Below, piece by piece: positions 8,340 to 16,409 of a stretch of 33,001 nucleotides of DNA. Origin of the DNA: Candidatus Agathobaculum merdipullorum (GTDB lineage Bacteria; Bacillota; Clostridia; Oscillospirales; Butyricicoccaceae); contig DXDZ01000085.1 in NCBI GenBank assembly GCA_019115185.1, positions 1-33,001 of the forward strand, given 5' to 3'. Position 1 is the stretch's first letter. Each line of letters opens with the position of its first letter. Both the position numbers and the translations under genes were made by a program. Under the pieces are notes generated by a model. The model saw nothing but the letters and a program-made list of their open reading frames with translations. It did not search any database and was not told the origin of the DNA.

Positions 8340-9380
8340 ATGAATAGTGATGCAATTCTTGTAAATAGCAGTATCTTATTGCGCTTAGGTAAAAAAGATC
8401 ATATTCAGCAATGTTATGATGAAGGAAGTTTGACTTTTGGATGCGCAGCGAATTGGATTAATTTGGCTATAAATCGCAAAGATTATTCAACTGGTGACCT
8501 CGAAGAGTGTATATTTGCTCGTATAAAAAAAGATGATCCAAGAAGCCACAAGGTGAAAGATTCTTATGGTAATCCGATGGGAAGCAACCTAATTATTACA
8601 GATTGCGAAACCAAGAATATTCGCCTCCTGCGCTTTGCTCCTACCATTCTTATGCCGGTGCTTTGCTTATACAATGTTGACGTCATAAAGTTGGCAGAAA
8701 AGCATGAATTCAAAAACAAAATATATGGAATTGATCTTGACCTATATTGCGATATGATGCAGTACGACGCAAAAGATGCCAGCTTTATAATTATCCATCA
8801 ACCATCTCTTTTGTATGATGATTTGCGGAAAGCAATTTCGCAAGAGATAGAGACGAATAATAATCTTATTAGAAATCGCTTTTACAAACCGGAAAAAGGG
8901 AATGATGTGCTCGTGGCCAAAGCTGTAGACTATCACCAGCACACAGATATTGAATATTTCTTTGATTATCAGCCACAACGAAAGGAAATATTTTGGAAAA
9001 TGCCACGGTATGAAAGCCAATCTGAATTGCGAATTGTCATTCCCAGAATCAATTTTAGAACACCAGAAACAGAAAATATTTCCAATACGGTTTCGGACAA
9101 CGAATTACTAGCATTCAACCTTAATAAAAAAACTTATAATTATAAAAACAAGGAATTGAAAATCTACCTCCCACATTTTAAAGAGTATGCAGAAATTGCT
9201 CCAGCTACTGAGATACACACATTGCTATTCTGGAATGTTGATAGAGGCAAAAAGACGTTTTGTATGTCAAAATCCAAGATGACCTACCCTGAATTGCTGC
9301 GATCCAAAATTTTTTATCAGAATTTTGAAGATAGTGGATTACTTTTGATAAGCCCCAAAACTTTCAATAATAAGATATGA
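8340..9380 (+). CDS. AT-rich orphan protein of unknown function
   Basis: This 346-residue soluble protein has no signal peptide or membrane segment. The start at 8340 (MNSDAILVNSSILLRLGKK) has an AAAGGAAA element upstream with slightly long spacing. The base composition is far more AT-rich than any neighbour and codon use differs, which suggests recent transfer. The pattern LRLGKKDHIQQCYDEG near the N-terminus and ESQSELRIVIPRINF near residue 240 resembles the layout of DUF2971-like proteins (an N-terminal ligand-binding strand and a late Y/E..E(F/L)RIVI motif). This is a weak by-eye resemblance and not an assignment. The position beside an HsdR remnant in accessory DNA fits a cargo or defence gene, but function is unknown. 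Confidence 0.75.
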   Translation: MNSDAILVNSSILLRLGKKDHIQQCYDEGSLTFGCAANWINLAINRKDYSTGDLEECIFARIKKDDPRSHKVKDSYGNPMGSNLIITDCETKNIRLLRFAPTILMPVLCLYNVDVIKLAEKHEFKNKIYGIDLDLYCDMMQYDAKDASFIIIHQPSLLYDDLRKAISQEIETNNNLIRNRFYKPEKGNDVLVAKAVDYHQHTDIEYFFDYQPQRKEIFWKMPRYESQSELRIVIPRINFRTPETENISNTVSDNELLAFNLNKKTYNYKNKELKIYLPHFKEYAEIAPATEIHTLLFWNVDRGKKTFCMSKSKMTYPELLRSKIFYQNFEDSGLLLISPKTFNNKI

Positions 9381-9439
9381 TTTGTGGGCAATATAAAAAT
9401 CTTTCATCTCGGTGGATCAATGTGGAGCGGATAACATCA

Positions 9440-9554
9440 TCGCCACCACAACAGAAAACATCGCCATCACCTCCTATGAAATCGCTCCGACAGCTATCAG
9501 AGCGAGGCTGCGCTGGAACGGGAATTCATCCATATGCTAACGGAGCCAGGATAG
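9440..9554 (+). pseudogene. Frameshifted fragment resembling the N-terminus of a type I restriction HsdR subunit
   Basis: One frame reads TTENIAITSYEIAP up to about 9488. The next frame from 9489 reads DSYQSEAALEREFIHML followed by TEPG and a stop at 9552-9554. Joined by a one-base shift, this matches the usual HsdR opening (YQSEAxLEREFI..L..QGY). No further HsdR sequence follows. The remaining bases to 9699 hold no gene I can support. The assignment is from memory of the family. Confidence 0.4.
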
Positions 9555-9699
9555 TTTCACGTTACCGACGCGATGCGGCAGATAGCAATATTGAAGATTG
9601 GCCAGAGTATCGCCAAATCTGAAAGTAAGACAGTTTGAACGATAATAGACCATCTTTACGAGAAATAATCCGGGGATACTGAGTTGTGATGACACAAGC

Positions 9700-9747
9700 A
9701 AAAGGCGCACCAGATTCCACAATCAAGTGAAATCTGGTGCGCCTTTT
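9700..9747. terminator. Strong bidirectional terminator
   Basis: A 17-bp perfect stem pairs AAAAGGCGCACCAGATT (9700-9716) with 9731-9747. It has A and T tracts on both sides, so it can end transcription in either direction. It lies between the accessory DNA and the leftward desulfoferrodoxin operon. Confidence 0.85.
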
Positions 9748-9844
9748 TGTCACCCAATCCCGTTAGACAGCCGCCGAGTGCCGTTTAATTTAGATTACTG
9801 TCTTATGGACACCCGGCATTGCAGCCTGTTTTTGTTGATTTTGC

Positions 9845-10225
9845 TTACAGAGAAACCTTCCACAGGCCGTGCAGGTTGCAGAATTCGTAAACCGCTTCGG
9901 CCTTTTCGCCCTCTGCCAGACGGAATACCGCTTCGGGTGCGCCCGTGTGGTCGAGCACCGCACGATGCACGCCCTTATCGGTCACCAGCCAGATAAACGC
10001 GATGTGGTGCTCTTCGGTCATCGGATGCGCTACCTCGCCGACCTTGGCGCGGATCACATCGCCCTCGACCGCCACGACCGGTACATGCTTTTCCGCAGCG
10101 CCGTCGGTCTCGCCCGCCTTGAATTCCTTCATTTTTTCGCCGCAGCACATCACCGGTACATGATGGTCATCAATCATTTCGATGATGTTTCCGCAATGCA
10201 TGCACTTAAAAATCTTCAGTTCCAT
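9845..10225 (-). CDS. dfx: Desulfoferrodoxin (2Fe superoxide reductase)
   Basis: This 126-residue protein reduces superoxide to peroxide without making oxygen, protecting anaerobes. The N-terminal desulforedoxin-like centre has Cys8, Cys11, Cys27 and Cys28 (CMHC and MCCGEKM). The superoxide reductase domain shows the expected iron ligands: His47 (EKHVPV, with Glu45/Lys46), His67 and His73 (HPMTEEHHI), and Cys116 and His119 (CNLHGLW). Length is normal for the family. Start at 10225 behind AGGAGG. It is the last gene of a leftward set with the deaminase (36 bases upstream) and the ABC ATPase. Confidence 0.97.
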   Translation of the reverse strand: MELKIFKCMHCGNIIEMIDDHHVPVMCCGEKMKEFKAGETDGAAEKHVPVVAVEGDVIRAKVGEVAHPMTEEHHIAFIWLVTDKGVHRAVLDHTGAPEAVFRLAEGEKAEAVYEFCNLHGLWKVSL

Positions 10226-10261
10226 TGGTAATATCCTCCTTTTGTTATGTAGAAAAACAGG

Positions 10262-10750
10262 TCAGTAGCCCGTCTTTCCGTCCAGAATTTCGTCGTGCTC
10301 CACCCAGTCGGATACGTTGATCGTTTCGTATGTATCCTGATCGCGGCGGATGACCACTTTTTCAATGCCCGCGTTGATAATCAGACGCTTGCACATCGGG
10401 CAGGAGTTGGCGTCCGGCATGATCTCCCCGGTGGACATATCGCGCCCGACCAGATAGAGCGTCGCTCCCAGCATTTGCTCGCGCGGGGCGGCAATGATGG
10501 CGTTGGCCTCGGCATGCACCGAGCGGCAGAACTCGTACCGTTCGCCGCGGGGGATGCCCATCTTCGCCCGGATGCAGGTGCCGATGTCAATGCAGTTGGA
10601 GCGTCCGCGCGGCGCACCGTTGTAACCGGTGGACACGATCACGTCGTTTTTGACGATCACCGCGCCAAAGCCGCGCCGCAGGCATGTGCTGCGCTCGAGC
10701 GCGACCTGCGCCATATCCAGATAATAATTCGTCTTATCCCGTCGGTTCAT
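10262..10750 (-). CDS. Cytidine/deoxycytidylate deaminase family protein (ComEB-like dCMP deaminase)
   Basis: This 162-residue protein carries the zinc deaminase signature: His79-Ala-Glu81 (SVHAEANAI) and a downstream SCPMC motif with Cys117 and Cys120. The N-terminal part (LERSTCLRRGFGAVIVKND, YNGAPRG) is typical of dCMP deaminases, which convert dCMP to dUMP for thymidylate synthesis. The start at 10750 follows GGGAGG. The gene is 21 bases downstream of the ABC ATPase and 36 bases upstream of dfx. The exact substrate is inferred from family. Confidence 0.92.
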   Translation of the reverse strand: MNRRDKTNYYLDMAQVALERSTCLRRGFGAVIVKNDVIVSTGYNGAPRGRSNCIDIGTCIRAKMGIPRGERYEFCRSVHAEANAIIAAPREQMLGATLYLVGRDMSTGEIMPDANSCPMCKRLIINAGIEKVVIRRDQDTYETINVSDWVEHDEILDGKTGY

Positions 10751-10771
10751 AAACAGCCTCCCAGAAAGAAT

Positions 10772-11431
10772 TTATCCGCCGGAAAGCACGCCGCTTTCCA
10801 GATACAACCGGCGCGCAGCGCGCAAAGCCGCGGCGCGGTCGTGCGTAATCAATACAATGGTGTGGCCTGCCTGATGCAGACCGTCCAGCAGGCCGAGCAC
10901 ATCTTCCGCCGCTTCGGGGTCCAGTCCTGCCGTCGGCTCGTCCGCCAGTACGACGCTGGGCTTGGTCACCACCGCGCGGGCGATTGCCACGCGCTGCTGC
11001 TGGCCGCCCGAAAGCTGATCGGGGCGATGGGTGGTCCGTTCGGACAGACCGACGCGGGCCAGCGCCTGTTGGGCGCGCTCCAGACGTTCGGCGCGTGGCA
11101 CTCCCTGCAGCGCAAGCGGCAGCGCGACGTTTTCCAGCGCAGTCATGCCGGGCAGCAGACGAAAGCCCTGAAAGATAAAGCCGATCTGTTCGCTGCGCAG
11201 CCGCGCAAGCGTCTTCGGCGGTAGGCAGGAAACATCCGCACCGCCCAGCAGGTATTGTCCGTCGGTCAACGTGTCGAGCAGACCGAGAATGTGCATGAGC
11301 GTACTTTTGCCCGAGCCGGATGCGCCGGTGATGGAAACATAGTCTCCGGGTGCGACGTGCAGGTTGATATCGCGCAGCGCCAGCACACCGCTGTCATGAT
11401 ATATTTTACTCGCATGGATGAGCTTTAGCAA
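10772..11431 (-). CDS. ABC transporter ATP-binding protein (LolD/MacB type), no permease nearby
   Basis: This is a 219-residue ATPase with all NBD motifs: Walker A GASGSGKST (about 36-44), Q-loop FIFQGF, signature LSGGQQQRVAIARA, Walker B VVLADEPTAGLD and H-loop LITHD. Sequence style fits the LolD/MacB/FtsE-like group that works with FtsX-like permeases, yet no permease is adjacent. I prefer the TTG start at 11431 (MLKLIHASKIY), preceded by AAGGGG. The open frame reaches a TTG at 11488, but that lies next to the MATE terminator. It is the first gene of a leftward group with the deaminase and dfx. Confidence 0.9.
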   Translation of the reverse strand: MLKLIHASKIYHDSGVLALRDINLHVAPGDYVSITGASGSGKSTLMHILGLLDTLTDGQYLLGGADVSCLPPKTLARLRSEQIGFIFQGFRLLPGMTALENVALPLALQGVPRAERLERAQQALARVGLSERTTHRPDQLSGGQQQRVAIARAVVTKPSVVLADEPTAGLDPEAAEDVLGLLDGLHQAGHTIVLITHDRAAALRAARRLYLESGVLSGG

Positions 11432-11490
11432 GGCTTTTCCCCTTCCTTCCCACCCATATTTTGCATGGGAAGGCGCTGCATTATTCAAAA

Positions 11491-11521
11491 AAACAGGGCT
11501 TCCTTTGGAGAAGCCCTGTTT
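11491..11521 (-). terminator. Intrinsic terminator of the MATE gene
   Basis: A 12-bp stem pairs AAACAGGGCTTC (11491-11502) with 11510-11521. On the minus strand it is followed by a run of T. It begins three bases after the MATE stop. Confidence 0.9.
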
Positions 11522-11523
11522 GC

Positions 11524-12879
11524 TTATAACGTGGGAAGATTTTTACGCCAAACGCCGGTCTTGTAGAACCATGCGGAAAGTGCCGAACCGAGGAACCAGC
11601 CGAGCGGCCAGGACAGCCAGATGCCAAGCTCGCGCCAGACATGGAACAGCACGATCGAGAGCACCACACGGATAATCAGGTCGGAGAAGGTCGTAATCAT
11701 GAACGGCCGCATTGCGCCCGCGCCGCGCAGCACACTGTCGCACACGAACTTGATGCACACGATAATGTAGAACGGTGTGACAATGAACAGGTACTGCCGT
11801 CCGACGTCGATAACGCCCGAGGAGCTGCCAGCCGGCACGAACAGACCGACCAGAAAGTCCGCAAACAGCAGGTAGATAGCCGTAAAGACCACCGCGAGCG
11901 AGAGCGAATAGGTCGCGCCCGCCTTGAGGCCCAGGCTGACGCGGTCGAGCTTGCGCGCGCCAATGTTCTGCGCCACATAGCTGGACAGGCCGGAGGCAAA
12001 TGACATGCAGCAGGTCAGCGCAAAGGTGTTGATCTTGGTCGCAGCCGAGAAGCCTGCGATGACGGTCGCGCCGCACAGGTTGATGTAATACTGGATGATG
12101 ACGTTGCCGACCGAGACAAAGCTCTGCTGTGCAATCGACGGAATCGCGTAGTTGGTCAGGCGGCGCAGCATTTCGGACGAAAACAGCAGGAAATGGCCGC
12201 CGGTGTCGAACGAGCGCACCCGGCGCAGCAGAAGCAGGAAGGCCAGCACACCCGCGCAGCCCTGCGCGATGAAGGTTGCCCATGCAACGCCTGCAACGTC
12301 CCAGTGGAACGCGGCAACGAACACCAGATCAAGAATGACGTTGCTGACCGAGGACAGGATCAGCAGAATGAGCGGCGTGCGGCTGTCGCCCATTGCGTTG
12401 AAGATACCGGTGCAGACGTTATAGATGAACAGGAACAGCAGACCGAACACATACACTCGCAGATAGAGCGCGCCGTCGGCAAAAATGTTTTCCGGCGTTT
12501 GCAGCGCGCGCATGATGCCGCTGGTGGCAAGCGCGCCGATCAGCGTCAGCAGCAGTGCGATGACGGTGGTGGTCAGCATCGCGGTCGAAATCGCGGTTTT
12601 CATGCGCAGATAGCGCTTTGCGCCGAACAGCTGGGACACCAGCACGCTCGTACCGATGTTGACGCCGGTTGCAACGGCGACAAACAGCTGGGTGATCGGA
12701 TAGCTTGCGCCGACGGCGGCAAGCGCCAGCTCACCCGCCTCCGGGGTGACGGCAAAGCGGCCGACGATCATGGAGTCGGCCATCTGGTAAAGCTGCTGGA
12801 ACGCGACGCTCAGCAGCAGCGGCAGCGAAAACCAGAACAGTTTGGATGAGGGTTTTCCTTAGGTCAGATCGGTGGTCAA
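11524..12879 (-). pseudogene. MATE-family multidrug efflux transporter with an in-frame TAA at codon 7
   Basis: The reading frame encodes a 12-helix MATE protein (LPLLLSVAFQQLYQMADSMIVGRF at the start of the family domain) of about 450 residues. Such transporters export cationic compounds using Na+ or H+ gradients. The natural start appears to be TTG at 12879, eight bases after AAGGAAGG, reading MTTDLT, then TAA (12859-12861), then GKPSSKLFWFSLPLLL. Relatives usually read DLT(E/K/Q)GKP here, so the stop replaces one residue. The first downstream ATG (12783) would remove most of helix 1. The rest is intact, so the lesion is recent, an assembly error, or read through. Confidence 0.8.
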
Positions 12880-12929
12880 CGGTTTTTCCTTCCTTTCGGT
12901 CAGTCGGGGTGGGTCAGGTGCAGAGAACA

Positions 12930-12951
12930 GGCTCCCCCGGTTGGGGGAGCC
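12930..12951. terminator. Hairpin between nhaC and the MATE gene
   Basis: GGCTCCCCC (12930-12938) pairs perfectly with GGGGGAGCC (12943-12951). No T tract follows on the minus strand, so termination may be partial and the two genes may be co-transcribed. Confidence 0.5.
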
Positions 12952-12985
12952 GTAGTGATGATACAGTTATCAGGAATACAGCGGT

Positions 12986-14479
12986 TTATGCGTTGTTTTT
13001 CTTCTGTCGTGCGGTAATCAGCAGGGTGGCGATCACCAGCAGCACAACGCCCAGCACCAGCGCGACAATGCCGTTGCCGACACAGCCGCCCACAAGGAAG
13101 CCGATAAAGCTGATCGCCGCGATCATCAGTGCATAGGGCATCTGGGTGGAGACATGGTCAATGTGGTTGCACTGTGCGCCCGCAGAGGCAAGGATCGTCG
13201 TATCCGAAATGGGCGAAATGTGGTCGCCGCAGACTGCGCCGGACAGGCAGGCGGCTACCGTCATGACCAGCATGGTGCTCGGCGCATCGCCAAACACCGC
13301 AACCGCAATCGGAATGAGAATGCCGAACGTGCCCCACGAGGTACCTGTCGCAAACGCAAGGCCGAGTGCGATCAGGAAGAAGATCGCGGGCATAATCATG
13401 GACACCATGGAGTTGCCGTTTACCACCGAGGAGACAAAGCCGCCGATGTTGAGGTAATCCTCCGAGCAGACGCCGGACAGCGTCCACGCGAGCGTTAAAA
13501 TGAGGATGGCGGGCACCATGGACTTAAAGCCCTCGGTGAATGCCTCGCAGAACTGACCGAAGGACAGCACCTTGCGCGGGATATACAGGATAAAGGTAAA
13601 GACCAGCGTGAAGAACGAACCCAGCACCAGCGAGGTCGAGGAATCGCAGTTTGCAAATGCGTCCACCACGCCGACGCCTTCGAGGATGCCGCCAGTGTAC
13701 AGCATGCCAGCGATGCACAGCACGATCAGCACGCAGATCGGCAGGATCAGGTCGTACACCTTGCCCGCACCGCCGACAACGTAGTTTTCCTCCTGATGGG
13801 AGAGATCTTCGCCGCGGTGTGCGCGCTCGTATTTCTTCATCGGGCCGAAGTCAAAATCGACCGCCATCAGCCAGATCAGGAACAGGATGGTAAGCAGCGC
13901 GTACAGGTTCATCGGGATGGTCTGCAAAAAGAGCGAGAAACCGTCCATCGAGCTGGACTCGGGCAGGGAAGAGCCAACTGCGGCCGCCCAGCTGGAGATC
14001 GGCGCGATGATACAGATCGGCGCGGCGGTTGCGTCGATGATGTATGCCAGCTTGGCGCGCGTGATGTTATATTTGTCCGTCACCGGACGCATGACCGTGC
14101 CGACGGTCAGGCAGTTAAAGTAGTCATCGACAAAAATGAACATGCCGAGGAACGAGGTTGCAAACGAAGCGCCGCGGCGCGTCCGGATGGTTTTGACCGC
14201 CCAGTCGCCGTAAGCGCGCGATGCGCCCGATTTGGTGACCAGCGACACCAGAATGCCGAGCAGCACCAGAAAGATACAGATATTGATGTTGTCACCCAGC
14301 TTGCCGCCCATGACGGTGAAGGTCGTTTCGACTGCATGCAGCGGGTTGAAGCCTGTGTACAGCAGCGCACCCGCCAGAATGCCGATCAGCAGGGAGGAGT
14401 AAACCTCCTTGGTAATCAGCGCCAGTGCAATTGCGATGATTGGCGGCAGCAGCGTCCACACGGTTGCCGTTAAATCCAT
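12986..14479 (-). CDS. NhaC-family Na+/H+ antiporter
   Basis: This 497-residue polytopic membrane protein belongs to the NhaC-type ion transporter superfamily. Family-like segments include GMFIFVDDYFNCLTVGTVMRP, seen around residues 112-132, plus LAFATGTSWGTFGILIPIA and ACLSGAVCGDHISPISDTT. The protein exchanges sodium, or an organic acid/sodium pair, against protons. The start at 14479 follows GGGGGAAA. It has its own promoter (14537-14565) and a leader hairpin. The MATE gene lies downstream on the same strand. The precise substrate cannot be read from sequence. Confidence 0.92.
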   Translation of the reverse strand: MDLTATVWTLLPPIIAIALALITKEVYSSLLIGILAGALLYTGFNPLHAVETTFTVMGGKLGDNINICIFLVLLGILVSLVTKSGASRAYGDWAVKTIRTRRGASFATSFLGMFIFVDDYFNCLTVGTVMRPVTDKYNITRAKLAYIIDATAAPICIIAPISSWAAAVGSSLPESSSMDGFSLFLQTIPMNLYALLTILFLIWLMAVDFDFGPMKKYERAHRGEDLSHQEENYVVGGAGKVYDLILPICVLIVLCIAGMLYTGGILEGVGVVDAFANCDSSTSLVLGSFFTLVFTFILYIPRKVLSFGQFCEAFTEGFKSMVPAILILTLAWTLSGVCSEDYLNIGGFVSSVVNGNSMVSMIMPAIFFLIALGLAFATGTSWGTFGILIPIAVAVFGDAPSTMLVMTVAACLSGAVCGDHISPISDTTILASAGAQCNHIDHVSTQMPYALMIAAISFIGFLVGGCVGNGIVALVLGVVLLVIATLLITARQKKNNA

Positions 14480-14500
14480 TCCATATTTCCCCCTTTATTT

Positions 14501-14526
14501 TGCAGGATGATTGCTTTCGTCCTGCA
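14501..14526. repeat. Inverted repeat in the nhaC leader
   Basis: TGCAGGA (14501-14507) and TCCTGCA (14520-14526) flank a 12-base loop between the nhaC promoter and its ribosome-binding site. It could be an operator or an mRNA leader hairpin. Confidence 0.45.
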
Positions 14527-14536
14527 ATTCCCTTAT

Positions 14537-14565
14537 ATTCTATCCGCAAATGGCACGATTGACAA
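14537..14565 (-). promoter_or_regulatory. Promoter of nhaC
   Basis: On the minus strand TTGTCA (14560-14565), a 17-bp spacer and TAGAAT (14537-14542) face the antiporter gene. Confidence 0.7.
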
Positions 14566-14646
14566 GGCCAAAAACGTTTTTTTGAGACAAAAAACAGAAA
14601 TTTGTGCAATCTGTGAGGGAAAGAGGGGAGAAAATAGAAGGAATTG

Positions 14647-16044
14647 TCAATTCATATGGTGCGCGCGGCGATAGCGCCGCCATTCGCCCAGTACGTCGCG
14701 GCGCAGCGCGAGCACGCCCGCAAGGTTGGGCAGGGCCATCAGGCCGTTGAAGGTGTCGGACAGCGCCCACGCCAGATCCAGCCGCATCACGCAGCCCGCG
14801 GCCGCCGCCGCGACGAACAATCCTTTATATAGCGGCACTACGCGCGGCCCGAACAGGTACTCCGCGGCGCGCTGGCCGTAATACGACCAGCCCAGCAAAG
14901 TGGAAAAGGCAAACAGCGCAAGCGACACCGCAACAAACGCGCCGCCCGGTGCGCCGAACACCGCAGAAAACGCGCGTGCGGTCAGCGTCGCGCCGGTTTC
15001 CAGCCGCTGGAGCAGCGGTGTGCCCGCTGCAAGGCCGTATTGCGTGGGATCGTATACGCCGCTCGACAGAATGACAAGCGCGGTCACGGTACACATCACA
15101 ATCGTGTCGAAAAACACCTCGAACACCGCCCACATGCCCTGTTCGCACGGCTCGTTTGCGTCCGCTGCCGTATGTACCATGACCGACGAACCGAGTCCGG
15201 CCTCATTGGAGAACACGCCGCGCGAGATGCCGATGCGGATGGCCTGCTGCATGCCGAAACCCACCGCGCCGCCGCCTGCTGCCCGCAGGTCAAACGCACA
15301 GGCAAGGATTTGTCCACAAGCCTGTGGAAGAAAATCCCGGCGGCACCAAAGCACGACCGCCGCGCCGCCCATGTAAAACAGCGCCATGGCGGGCACCAGC
15401 GCGGTCGTCACGCGCGAAATGCGTCCCAGTCCGCCCAGCATGACCGCACCGAGCAGGGCGGCGGTGACAAGACCGGTCGCAAGCGGCGGCACGCCGAACA
15501 CGCCATGCAGCCCGCCCGCGATTGAGTTGCACTGGCTCATGTTGCCGATGCCGAACGAAGCAAGCGCACAAAACAGCGCAAACGCCGCAGCAAGCATAGG
15601 CGCGTGCAGCCCTTTTTTCAGATAAAACATCGGCCCGCCGCGCCATGCGCCGCCCGGCCCCTTTTCGCGGTACAGCATGCCGAGCGTGTTTTCTGCAAAT
15701 GCGGTCATCATGCCGAAAAAGGCCGCAACCCACATCCAGAACACCGCCCCCGGGCCGCCGATGGTCAGCGCGGTTGCAACGCCCGCAATGTTGCCCGTGC
15801 CGACCGTCGCGGCGAGTGCGGTGCACATGGTCGCAAAGGGGGAGATGCCGCCCGCGCGCCGCGCTTTGTCTCCGAAGCAGGAGAGCACAGTGCGCCCCAG
15901 CCACAGCCGGATGCGGCGCACCTGAAACAGACCGGTGCGCAGGGTGAAATAAACGCCCGTACCAACCAGCAGAATCAGCATGGGAACGCCCCAGATGACG
16001 CCGCGCACCGCGTCGTTTACTCGTGCGATGGTGTCCATGGTCAT
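14647..16044 (-). CDS. AGCS-family alanine/glycine:cation symporter
   Basis: This is a roughly 465-residue membrane protein that couples amino acid uptake to Na+ or H+. Family features are GVYFTLRTGLFQVRRI near the N-terminus, ATVGTGNIAGVATAL, GPGAVFWMWVAAFFGM, GISRGVFSNEAGLGSS and LFAFSTLLGWSYYGQRA. Three in-frame ATGs (16050, 16044, 16038) sit by the ribosome-binding site. GGAGGG touches the first, so 16044 has the best spacing. It lies divergent from the radical SAM/yhhQ genes. It has no riboswitch, unlike the second AGCS gene in this window. A weak TATACT -10 box is at 16066-16071. Confidence 0.93.
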   Translation of the reverse strand: MTMDTIARVNDAVRGVIWGVPMLILLVGTGVYFTLRTGLFQVRRIRLWLGRTVLSCFGDKARRAGGISPFATMCTALAATVGTGNIAGVATALTIGGPGAVFWMWVAAFFGMMTAFAENTLGMLYREKGPGGAWRGGPMFYLKKGLHAPMLAAAFALFCALASFGIGNMSQCNSIAGGLHGVFGVPPLATGLVTAALLGAVMLGGLGRISRVTTALVPAMALFYMGGAAVVLWCRRDFLPQACGQILACAFDLRAAGGGAVGFGMQQAIRIGISRGVFSNEAGLGSSVMVHTAADANEPCEQGMWAVFEVFFDTIVMCTVTALVILSSGVYDPTQYGLAAGTPLLQRLETGATLTARAFSAVFGAPGGAFVAVSLALFAFSTLLGWSYYGQRAAEYLFGPRVVPLYKGLFVAAAAAGCVMRLDLAWALSDTFNGLMALPNLAGVLALRRDVLGEWRRYRRAHHMN

Positions 16045-16074
16045 GTACATCCCTCCATTCGGGAAAGTATATGC

Positions 16075-16102
16075 TTGACTTTCGGCAGAAATCCGGTATA
16101 AT
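16075..16102 (+). promoter_or_regulatory. Promoter reading toward hairpin array 1 and the radical SAM/yhhQ genes
   Basis: TTGACT (16075-16080), a 16-bp spacer and a perfect TATAAT (16097-16102). The start codon of the first gene is about 300 bases away, leaving a very long structured leader. Confidence 0.75.
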
Positions 16103-16167
16103 GGAAAAGCAATTCCATAACAGACAGTTCGGAACCATCCTGTCTTTAAACAAAACTACGGGATTTT

Positions 16168-16325
16168 CGCTTGAAACCACGCTTTCAAGCGAGAGAGGAC
16201 GCGCCGAGCTTTGCTCGGACACGTCCTAAGCGAAAAAAGTTCCTCCTTTGTCGAAACTTTTTTTCGCTCTTGTATCAAAACCACGGCAGAGCTGCGGTTT
16301 TGATGACCATTGCGGAGCAATGGTC
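16168..16325 (+). repeat. Hairpin array 1: five adjacent hairpins of a repeated, covarying element
   Basis: In order: (a) CGCTTGAAA/TTTCAAGCG 16168-16191; (b) AGGACG...CGTCCT with inner CCGAGC/GCTCGG 16196-16227; (c) 16229-16268, with GTTCC and GAAAC flanking the loop; (d) 16274-16304, starting after GT and reading ATCAAAACC...GGTTTTGAT; (e) GACCATTGC-GGA-GCAATGGTC 16305-16325. A sixth hairpin CACGCC/GGCGTG follows at 16335-16350. Modules a-e recur in the same order at 24390-24557, and c-d-e at 19926-20048, with different stem sequences. No known RNA family is recognised. Confidence 0.7.
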
Positions 16326-16356
16326 TGTTTGATGCACGCCTTGCGGCGTGTTGGAT

Positions 16357-16388
16357 GGTGTACCGTTTTGGGTACGCCTTATTTTTTT
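16357..16388 (+). terminator. Intrinsic terminator upstream of the radical SAM gene
   Basis: GGTGTACC (16357-16364) pairs with GGTACGCC (16371-16378) and is followed by TTATTTTTTT, eight bases before the ribosome-binding site. It either ends a small RNA formed by array 1 or acts as an attenuator for the downstream genes. Confidence 0.75.
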
Positions 16389-16409
16389 GCCAAACGGAGG
16401 GGAAAACCG

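Noticed and set aside
16168..16350. CRISPR array or tRNA cluster
   Set aside because: The units are inverted repeats with different sequences, not direct repeats with spacers. No cloverleaf or CCA-end pattern and no cas genes are present.
16103..16409. preQ1 riboswitch upstream of the queuosine genes
   Set aside because: No stretch I could match to the compact preQ1 aptamer classes, and the structure is shared with loci outside queuosine metabolism.
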